The notes under the pieces were generated by a model. That model searched no databases. It was not told the origin of the DNA and saw only the letters and a list, made by a program, of their open reading frames with translations. Source: JACVCJ01 sp052437175 (GTDB lineage: Bacteria; Bacteroidota; Bacteroidia; CAIKAF01). From it: 64,000 nucleotides of DNA. The translations under genes were made by a program, and so were the position numbers. This document shows, piece after piece, positions 15,103-25,000 of the stretch. Position 1 is the first letter of the stretch. The number at the start of each line of letters is the position of its first letter. The stretch is taken from contig JBQVOK010000007.1 of the NCBI GenBank assembly GCA_052437175.1, positions 1 through 64,000 on the forward strand, read 5' to 3'.

Positions 15103-15339
15103 CTATTTTCTCTTCTTTTTAGGCCGGTTACGGTTGGGCTGTCCGGGCGTGGCGGGTGATTCGGTGTCCCAGCGCTGCTCGGCATCTTTCAGGGTATCTT
15201 CGGGGTGGATATGAGGGTCGGGCGGCACGATGCGGCGCGAGCGTTCGTTCTGCTGGGGTTTGTGTTTCTGTCGCAGCCCGAACAGACTGTTAAGCACCTT
15301 GCTCAGCGTGCGTTTCGTGTTTTTGTTCCTGCTTCCCAT
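15103..15339 (-). CDS. Small highly charged protein, paralogue of the 106-aa protein at 2844
   Basis: This 78-aa, Lys/Arg-rich protein shares the ordered motif NERSRR...P...P.DTLKDAEQRWDTESPA..GQPNR with the protein at 2844-3164. Its N-terminus (MGSRNKNTKRTLSKVLNSLF) differs and could form a short amphipathic helix. No domain is recognised. Conservation of the motif between two diverged copies in one window is the best evidence that both are translated. It ends 12 nt from the strong bidirectional terminator. Confidence 0.7.
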   Translation of the reverse strand: MGSRNKNTKRTLSKVLNSLFGLRQKHKPQQNERSRRIVPPDPHIHPEDTLKDAEQRWDTESPATPGQPNRNRPKKKRK

Positions 15340-15423
15340 ACCTGCCTGATTTTCGTAAAACTTTATTCTTTAAAGATACAAAAAAAAGCGGAGAACGGAA
15401 AGCTGATAGCTATAAGCTTTTAG

Positions 15424-15459
15424 CAAAAAACAGCTCTCCGGAAGGGGCGGAAGAGCTGT
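15424..15459 (-). terminator. Intrinsic terminator after RHS cassette 2 and the small downstream gene
   Basis: On the minus strand the arms ACAGCTCT and AGAGCTGT form an 8-bp stem (15430-15437 with 15452-15459), followed by TTTTTTGC. It lies about 87 nt past the stop of the gene at 15546 and would end the whole cassette transcript. Confidence 0.65.
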
Positions 15460-15545
15460 GTGCATGTTAGCGTTTTAGTTCAGGTTTTTGCGGCGCCTGA
15501 GTCCCCTGCGGGCGACTCACACAAGACGAAAGTTATACTTGAGTT

Positions 15546-16028
15546 TCAATACTGCTTTAAGATTTCCAAAGGTCGTATTTCCTCTAATACTCTTGATAGG
15601 CTATCTGTTTCCTGTTGAGTACATACAAGATAAGTTGTACAATCCACTTTCTCATTACCTTCTCCATAAGTGCCAGTAGAGCCCCCAAAAACATAAACCG
15701 TATCATTATTAGGAAAACTTTTCTTGCAATCCCAACAGTATTTTATCTCCTGTCGGCTGCTATTTTCTTCATAATAATATTTTATGTCTTTTAATCCTTC
15801 CGTCAAAGGCGCTTTTGTTATTAGTATCCCGTTTGTGGGTATTCTATAAACTATATTCCCATTTTCCTTGCTAAATTCTGTGCCTTTTTCCTGGTCATGG
15901 ATAATCATTACAACTCCTTTAAAACCTTTGGGCAATATGTGTATTTCTCCCATCGTAGTATTTTTCTTGAACAATATCCAAACAAGATTACATAATACAA
16001 TAACAACTACTGTAAGTATTATTTTCAT
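15546..16028 (-). CDS. Small membrane-anchored protein after the RHS tip; DUF6843-like, immunity candidate
   Basis: The 160-aa product begins MKIILTVVVIVLCNLVWILF, a signal anchor or uncleaved signal. A beta-rich domain follows: IHILPKGFKGVVMIIHDQEK, then IVYRIPTNGILITKAPL. This pattern recalls DUF6843, although I assign the family only tentatively. A CWDC pair sits near residue 107. The chosen start lies 2 nt after the RHS stop; an earlier ATG would overlap it by 25 nt. The gene is as AT-rich as the RHS tip before it and unlike the GC-rich cassette body. That placement is typical of immunity or partner genes acquired with a new RHS tip. Immunity is an inference; no test is possible from sequence alone. 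Confidence 0.7.
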   Translation of the reverse strand: MKIILTVVVIVLCNLVWILFKKNTTMGEIHILPKGFKGVVMIIHDQEKGTEFSKENGNIVYRIPTNGILITKAPLTEGLKDIKYYYEENSSRQEIKYCWDCKKSFPNNDTVYVFGGSTGTYGEGNEKVDCTTYLVCTQQETDSLSRVLEEIRPLEILKQY

Positions 16029-16030
16029 TG

Positions 16031-19000
16031 TTATTCTTCTTGTGACTTGTCCCATCTTTCTTGTACTCGTTTATTCCAAGCGTCAGGACTGATGTAGGTG
16101 TCCGTTTCTTGGTCATATACTCCTGTAAAATTCCCATTCTCATCAAACTTAATTTGCATATCTACATTAAATAAGAACTTTTTATTATCACCAAATAAGT
16201 CATTAAGACCGCCTTCCTCTTTTCTTGCACCAAGGAATAATTTAAAGCCTGATTGGTCTTCTATAAATGCTTCTGTACTCGGGAACTTATCACCTGTAAA
16301 GGTTGCATTTACGAAAAGTATTCCTAAATCAAGACTTTCTGTTATAGAAAAATTTGCATGAACATCTAATGCAGGAGTTGCCCATTGTGGGGTAATGGGG
16401 TCTTTGCCCCAATAGTGGAAACCAAATGAACCTATATTATTCCCGAAAGAGTTTTTCTCACTGTTCACACTTGTAAATTCAACACTGGGTTTTCCCGTAG
16501 CCACCTTTGGAGGAATGGCCGGAGGAATGCCATAAAATAATGTATAGTCACTCCTAACTTTATAATCTGTAACAGCAGGATTAGTAGCGTCATAAGTGAA
16601 GTTTAGCCAAACCCTTGAAGTCACCTCACTTGTTGTTACAGTGGAAGGGCCTCTTCCATCACCCCTAAATTTTCCGCTTCCTGTTGTGGATGTAGAAATA
16701 AACGAACGTGCCCAAATCGGCCAAGGCCATTGTCCATCCGCATCAAACATTAAAATAGGGTTATTGGCCATTGCAGTGTACGGCGATAAACCCGGAGCAA
16801 GACTTGCTAAGGGGTCAATAGACAGGAAACGTCCAGTTCTTGGATCATACATCCTCGCTCCAAAGTCATAAGCGTTACCCTCACCATATTGCTCATCTAT
16901 TTTTTCTTTTCCGTTAAACCCATATCTATAACTGCCTGCTACACGTCCCACCTTTATATCGTGTTTCGTTGTAAAGGAAATGTTATCCAGATAGAACACT
17001 CTGGTGCCGGAAGGATTCTGGCGTATCTGTATAAGTACAATACTCTTGGTCGGAGTGAAGCTGACTGTATGCGTGCCATTTGAACTCATCGCCAGCAACG
17101 GTGCCCCAATGATCGTTAGCGGCCCTAAGGGATCCTGTTCCCATACAATGATGTTCACCTGGCCGGCTGTACCTACGTCCAGGTCCAGTTTTAGTGTATA
17201 GGTTTGGCCGGGCACCACATTAAAGTATTGATGCGTACCATGGGCACTGCTGGTACTGGTCACCTGCAGTTTTTGGCTACCACCGGATGCGACCACCGCC
17301 AGGGATGACGGACTCCAGTGCGTCCAGCCGTCATAGGTATAAATTCCGCCGGAAGAAGACACCACTGGGTTTTCAAAATCGGTAAAATTCAGCGTATCTG
17401 TTTCTTCTACAATGATACTGTCGATCTTTTCCTGTTTGCGCTCCTGCATCAGCATACCGAAGGGATAGTAATCGTAGGTATTCAGTATCTCCGCTTCGTA
17501 GTACTGGGCAACCGGCGTGGAATTACAGATGAGTTGTTTGCGGTCTGTGAATACTACATGCACATTGCCCAGGTGGTTGCTGAGTTCATAACGTCTTTTA
17601 CCTCTGAGGAGTTCTGCAATGGGAGCCGATACAGGTGTATAATTCAGCTTTTCGTTCCGATGCAGGCTGCCCAGACGGTTACTGCCGTAAATGTTGTTTT
17701 CTTCCAGGTAAAGTTCCGGGCCATCATCTGTGTTACTAAGTTTGTAAATTGCCATCGTATTTCCTTGCGCATCCGGCACATAAAAATCAGTCCAGGTCTC
17801 ACCACCCGGCATAAGTACGGTCTTGCTGGTACGCTGACCGGCACTGTTATACGTAAATTCGAGATGTGGTTTGGAAGAGCCGACATTTCGTATCACACGT
17901 GTGATCTTTCCATAAGCATTCCACAGGATACTGGTAATTTCTTCCGAAGCGTCCAGGATCAGGTTGCCCGTGGCATCGTACACATAGTTATACGTTCCCT
18001 GGTCGTCGATATCATACGAAACCAGACCGGAAAATGCAGGATCGTCCCCTACAAAAGCCAGCTGATTGGTTCCCGCTGTATAACCGTATTCCAGTTTATC
18101 GAACTGAACTTCGGCTTTGTCATAACGGTTCAGTTTCTCGATATTCCCGTTGCCATCATAACGGTATGAGGTACGGAACCTATCGCTGAGTGGAGCCGAA
18201 GCATTCCAGTCCGTGATCAGAGTGCTGTTATCGTTCTGAATATAGGTACGGCTGCCGGCAATGCGGTTTAGCTGATCGTAGGCAAATACCTGTAATAGAG
18301 GCTCTGCCTTATTTTTATCACTCAGCTGTTTCAGTGTATTGTTCATGGCCCGAATGTTGCCATTGTATAATTCGTAGCCGCTGTAATAGGCAGAAGGCAC
18401 ATTTAGCAGGAAACTCTGCGAACCGGATATCGCCGAATAATCGCCCTGGTAGTATTGCAGTGAAAAACCATAAGCATCCCGGCCGGCCCAGGCATGTGGC
18501 GAACCTGTTTTGCCGTCTCCGGAAGGATCTTTGTCTGCGTCGAGCTGATCACTGTTGATACCTTTGAGCCATCCATGTAGTGTATAGGTATAATCAGCCC
18601 CCTGGCTCTTGTATGGCCCATATTCCGTACGTGCGAGTGGCCCGTGATAATAGTACACGTATTCCGCATCCGTATCGAACCAATAACCGTCCTTACTTGT
18701 CTGTACTCGTAACAAACGGTTCTGCTCATCGTATTTATACCGATGTATGAACTTATCCTGGCGTGTAACGTTCAGCGAAACTTCCAGCACTTTTCCGCTG
18801 ACTATGTCATAACGATACTCTATTTTATGATAGCTGAAATTGTAATCGAAATTCACAGGATCGCTGTTCGGCATATCGGTATTTTTCTCCAGTGTTTTAC
18901 GCACGTTACCATGGTAATCGTAGTCGAAATACGTAGCCGAACTAAAGACTGCACTTCCTGGGGTTTCCCCGGAACCTTTGTAATAGGTGGATAAGGTAAC

Positions 19001-22000
19001 CCGTTTACGCAGGTTGTCCTGGCTGAAGAAGCTTGCCGGGTATGCCAATGCTCCCCCAGGTTTTATGTCGTAATAGGTCTTTACAAACTCGCCCTTGGTG
19101 TACCCGGAAGACAGATACGCATTTGAATAGGTAAGATTATGCAGGTTGTTCTGGTCAGCCACGGCTGCATCCGTACGTTCCATTTCGCCCACCTCTGTTA
19201 TACGACTCTGTGCATCATATTTCGTATATGCATACACATAGCCCGTCTGACGAGCATTCTGTGAAATAATAATGCGTCCGAGGTTATCGTACCAGAACCT
19301 GCTTATACCACCATCCGGGGTTTTCTGTACGATCGGCTGGTTCAATGCATTATACCGATACCGCGTGGTAAGCGCATAGGTGGCCAGGTAAGCCACACTT
19401 GACGGAAGCAACGCATCATTGTTGTGGTCGGGTTTAAATTCCGTACCGTTATCGCGGGCTGTATTTACCGCAACCATATCCGTAAGCGGCAGGCGTTTTA
19501 CACCCGCTGGCGGCACCGTGCGCACCAGGTTGCCGGCGCGGTCGTAGTAATACAGCGTATAGTGATACTCGTCTTCGGTGTAGCTCAGGTCCAGCGTCTC
19601 CAGGGCCGACATACACTTGGCCGTATAGGCCGCACGATAGGCGTTGCGCACGCTGTCCAGGTAGGCCTGGTAATCGTTCCAGGCGTTTTCGGAAGCCAGC
19701 TGCATCAGGTAATTTACGCAGGGATCAATGATGGAATCGCGCGGGAACGGTACCACCGGTTCGTAGCAGTCTACATCGTAGCTGAAAGGTTCCACCACGG
19801 TGATAAATCCGTCGGGATCGGCCACCGCTTTGGGGGTAAAGCCGGAAGCCACTTTCTTCGGTGAAGAGCCATCGCGCGGGAGGGCAGGCGGTTCAGACGG
19901 TCCGCCGTATTCTGTACAGCAGGCCACTGTATCCAGCGCCACAAGCGTCTTCTTGAACATTACATGATGTACCAGTTTATCGCAGCGGCAGCCAGGCTGC
20001 AGGAAGGCCATATCTTTTTCAATGACCATAGTACCGCCATCCATAAAGGCATGTACGCCTATACTGCCGTATTGTGTATTGATATGCGCCACCCAGGCTT
20101 CCTGGAAGGCCTGGAATGTAGGGTATACCAGCGGATCATAACTAAAATTGTGCTGTGGCAGTATAAAGCAATTCACCCCGGCATAGGTCATGCTGTATGG
20201 CCCCTGCGGTATCGGTGTAGGCGGACTGGTGCTGTTGAGCATGTCGAAGAACGCATCGAAGTCCAGTTCCAGTACAGCCGTGCGACAGGTATCTTCTCCG
20301 CAGGGATCGCAGTTTTTGAACGGATGGCAGCTTTCCAGTATGAAAGAGGCCGCCACATTGCCCGTAAGGATCACGTTCACCTGTGCAAAGTTGCTGTTCT
20401 GTCCGTTGGTGGACATATTCATTACGGCATATACCGATACGATGTCGATGATATCTCCGGCGTCAAAAGCCGTGTTATTAGTAAAGGTCTCCGGCCAGCT
20501 AATGCAGTCCAGGTAGTCGAATGAACCGCTTTTCACCGCCATTTTGAGACCTTTTTCCAGCGCACGCAGGTTTTTATGTTCCTGTGTGTTGCAACGCGGG
20601 TCTGGCACCATTTCGCAATCGGAAGCGTATACCGGGCGCAGGGTGTTCAGGGAGCTAAGCGTACCTTCCACGTTCTGCTGTGTTGTGCCCGGGGGTATGT
20701 AAAACTCTGTTCCCGCATCCGTTTCTACCATACGGAAGCCGAAACCGGTCTCCGCAGAAGGCGAAGAAGTGCTGGAAGGTATCGGGTAGAACGTAGTGAA
20801 CGTATAGTCATTTACCGGTGGCAGGCTAATACTGCTGCTACTGAGCGAAAGTGTGATCACAGCCGTACCCCGTGTGAGTTCGAAAGAACCCGGGGAACCC
20901 GGAATGAAACGCCAGCTGTAACTGCCGATCGGGTAATCGCCCAGGATGCTGCGCAGGTTGGGCGTAATAAAGGGTTCGTAGGCCGATGTAAGTGTAAACG
21001 CGCTGGTAGAAAAAAGCTGTCCGTTTATACTTAGTATATTCATGAGCGCCTTCAGGTCTTTGATATCCTGCGTGGGTTTGCAAAGCGCACGTCCGGTGGC
21101 ACTACAGCCGGTAAGCGTGAGGCAGGTAGTGAAGGGTATTTCTACAAAGGTAGGATTATCGTTATTGATATAGCCATACAGCACAGGGCCGCCCGTACCG
21201 GTATGCACATCGGTGATCATGTACACATCTGCCCAGCCGAAGCCCGGAGGTGCGTCTACCGGCCAGCTGAGCGTAGTTACGCAGTCGCCGGCGATCACGA
21301 TGTCGATACTCGACGGCGTAACCGTAATGTTGGCATTGAAACCGTTGCCTTCGGTATCCAGGTAATCGTACAGCGTAGTGCCCATATAACCGCCGGAACC
21401 CAGGTCAACCAGGCCGCTGCCGCTCAGTTTGCCGTTCATGGCCAGCAGGCCCAGCATGTTCTCAAAGTCGATCTGCATAGGACATTTGCCCGTAACCGCA
21501 TAGCCTGCCTGTGAACCGTATTCCGTCATTTCTTCTACCGTAGGCGGATCGCTGAAACCGTTCTGTTCGAACAGGGAATTGAAGGTCGGGAAGCGCTGAC
21601 TGGCCCCGGAATAGCGGAAGAAACTGAGAATACTGCAGGGACTTACCGGCACCCCGCCATACAGGGTAAAAGAATAGCCGGACGGGAACGTATATTCATC
21701 CGTGCCGATACAATCCGTATAGATGCCCTGGCGCTTCGTGGCCTGGAATATTTTCATGGCTATACCCATCGACTGCTGGCGGGCCGTAGCGTACAGTACG
21801 GCCAGCTGCCGCCATACCTGGTCGGGCTGGGTAAAAGGATTACTGAGGTCGATGCTGGACGGCGCCGTAAGTACACAGCTGCCCGGGCTGCCGATTCCGC
21901 AGTGTACGTTCACATAGGCCGATTTTACGATATCCAGACCGCCGGGGATCAGCGGATCTGTCATGTAATTATTCAGTTTGGCCAGGAACAGATTTTTGGC

Positions 22001-25000
22001 TGTAATCAGCGGCGGAATGCCCAGCAGGTTGCCCTGGGCATAGGAACCCGCTGCGGAGAAGAAGGGATCGTTGTTGACCAGCGCCGTGATCAGTGCCGAA
22101 GTGGTAATGGGCATGGTCAGCCCCAGTTCGCTGATGGCCTGTGCGGCGGTATAGCGTTCCAGCAGGTTGGCATATTGGTATGTATTTACCACACTGCTGC
22201 CGCCGGAGCCGTCGTCCATGGTCGCAGTGTAATTAAAAGCCTCACTGCAGAATTCATATTTAAAGTATTCGGGGTGGTACACCACCAGCGAGCGGGCAAA
22301 GGACGGCAGCCATACATCCTGGAAATCTTCGGTGTTCATAAGCTGTTCGGGGTATACGTAATACTGTACCCCGTCGAACATGGGCGTTGCCGTTACGGCC
22401 GGCTGGTATACACCAGGCAGCACGGGATCGGGAACCACCACCACACGTACGCGTACACCGTTTTCATCGTAATAACCTTCGATCCAGGTATTACTTACCG
22501 GATGGCGGTAGCGCGGGTTCTTCCAGTGGCCCGAAGGCTGAGCCGCAAATAGTGTATAACCCGCCTGGTTGCCGACACTGAAAGGATTGTTGAACTGGCT
22601 GTCGTCCCGTTTGGGCAGGGAATTAGCGGTATTGAACACGGAAAGGGCCCAGGAAACGGGGTCGTCCGGGCCGCGGGCACCATACTGGCCCAGTGGCGAA
22701 ACGTCCTGCAGCATCATTTCGTAGCCCAGGCTGCATTCATCTTTATAGGCATCCGGACACAGGCTTTCGCAGTCTTCTTTCAGGTTGTTGTAGGCCATGG
22801 TGGCCTGGTCTTCATCGTTATTGAAATCGGCCAGGTTCTCCGCCAGGAACTCACTCAGCGTTCCCAGCCCTTCCAGGCAGCTTTCGCAGGTGATGTAGCA
22901 GTCCGAAAGGTCGGGCAGCTGGTAAAAATCGCTCAGTTCCTTCAGGCAGGTATCCCGCTGCATGATGGTATCCAGGTAGGCCTCCATTACGTCCGTAACC
23001 ACCGTAAGCTTTTTCACCAGGTTGTATACGCCGGGGCTAAGGGTCAGCAGGCTGTCGAAGGCATACACACTGTCTATATCACAGCCTGAATTGATCATGC
23101 TACCCGGAACCCGTATGATCCTCGGGCCGTTGCCGGATAGGTTACCGATCACATAGTTGCCGCATTCGTCCTGCAGGCTCAGTTCCAGGTCGTAGATACA
23201 ATCGGCGCAGAAATCCGGTATACAGTCGTCTGAAAAATCTTCTGCGTCCAGGCTGTAGCTGATGCCGTACTGTTTGGTACTGCTCACCATCAGGAAGCGG
23301 TTCACTGTGTAGGACATGCCGTCCAGCCCGGGCAGGTTCTGGTTACCGTGCGGATTCTGGGTGGTAATTTCCAGCAGGTCATCGGTTACGTCCTCGCCCA
23401 GGTCCTGCAGCGGATCGTCGTTCGGGCCCAGCAGCGGGTCCATACCGTCCGGCGCACGGCCGGCCAGGGCAGTGGCAATGGTTTTCCCGGCCAGGTCGGT
23501 ATAGGTAATGCTCACCTGTCCGTTGGCATCGGTGATCATATTCTTCTGGTAGTATTCCGCATAACCGGCGTCTGTTCCAAAGAGGCGGTTCAGCTCGGTC
23601 TGCGAAGGATTTCCGTAAATATACTGTGTTTCATGTCCGCTGCCGATGCGATGGTCGTACCCTACCCCGCTCTGCATTTTGGGCCGGGATGCATTGTCGC
23701 CCTCGTATACGATACGCGTAAAAGGGAACTGAGCGGCATCGGCCACACGTGCCTGCTGAGCCGTTTGTACCGGGTTGGCCGGGGAATAGTACATGCTTAC
23801 ACCCTTAGTGGTGCCCATACCGTCCGACTCAGGAAAACAGTTGCCCGGCGAAGGCGCAGCCAGGTCGAAATTGAGATAGCTGTACTTATTGCCGCTGTTG
23901 TCCAGGTTATAATTGGCCTTGTACCAGAAACCGGGTTCGGTAACGCCGGGCAGTGTGGTAATGGCCGGTCGGCCCAGGAAATCGTATATGGTTTCGGTGA
24001 CCACACCCATTTTAGTATAGGTATTGCTGGGCGAATATTCTGTAGACACCGCCATATTGCTCTGGCGTATGCGCAGGGTCCCATCGGCATAATCGCCTTT
24101 GGGCAGCAGTTTGCCATCTTCGGAGAATTGTATGCTGTATTGGGTATTCACGTTGTTGATGAGCAGTCCGTTGAGCAGATCGGTCTTGTAACGTGCTGCG
24201 GCGGGTAGATCAGATACAAAAAGAGTCCCTGTGTTGGCCGGATCGAAAGACCAGTTGCCGAACACGTCCTTGTCCAGGCTGGTACCGCCTTTGGTAAGCG
24301 GACGTACCCGCGCACAGATATATCCCTTGTTGTAAATGGCGGGTATCTGGAAAAAATTCTGTGTAGCCGGCACCCGCACGCGCGAAGAATTGTTCCTGAA
24401 CTTCAGCGGCAGTGCCGTAGCCGGCAGGTTATTCGAGGCCGTTCCGCTGGGGTCGAAATCGCTCACAAAGGTCCATTCCAGCTCATATTCCGAAGCCCAG
24501 GGCACCGTATTCCACTGCACGGCAAATACATTGTGCACGTTGTAGATCGAAGTTAACAGGGCCGGCGAAATGGTATTGAACGAAGTGTTCAGCAAACTCA
24601 TATTGATGGTTTTGTACCGTTCGCGCTGCAGCTGCAGTTCGGTTTTTACATCTACAGGTATATTGGCCACGGGTACGGCCGCTCCGTTTTCGTCCACGGC
24701 GCTTACACCCAGTACCCGCACCTCAGACCAGTAAGCGTTCTTATACACTTTGTAGGCCCGCTCTTTATCGGGCGCCTCCAGGTCGGGATGTTTCTCCACC
24801 TCCAGCGTAATGTTGTCGGTAAGCGTAGCCGAAGGACTCCCGAAGGTATTTACCGTACGGTACTTTACTTCGAGCGTGACCGTTATTTTACGGTAGCCTT
24901 CGTAACAGGCATGATCGTCCGGATCGATGAACAACGACACCAGCAGATCGGCACTTTTATCGCGAAAATCGGCCGTATTGGCGGCAATGGCCGTATAGTT

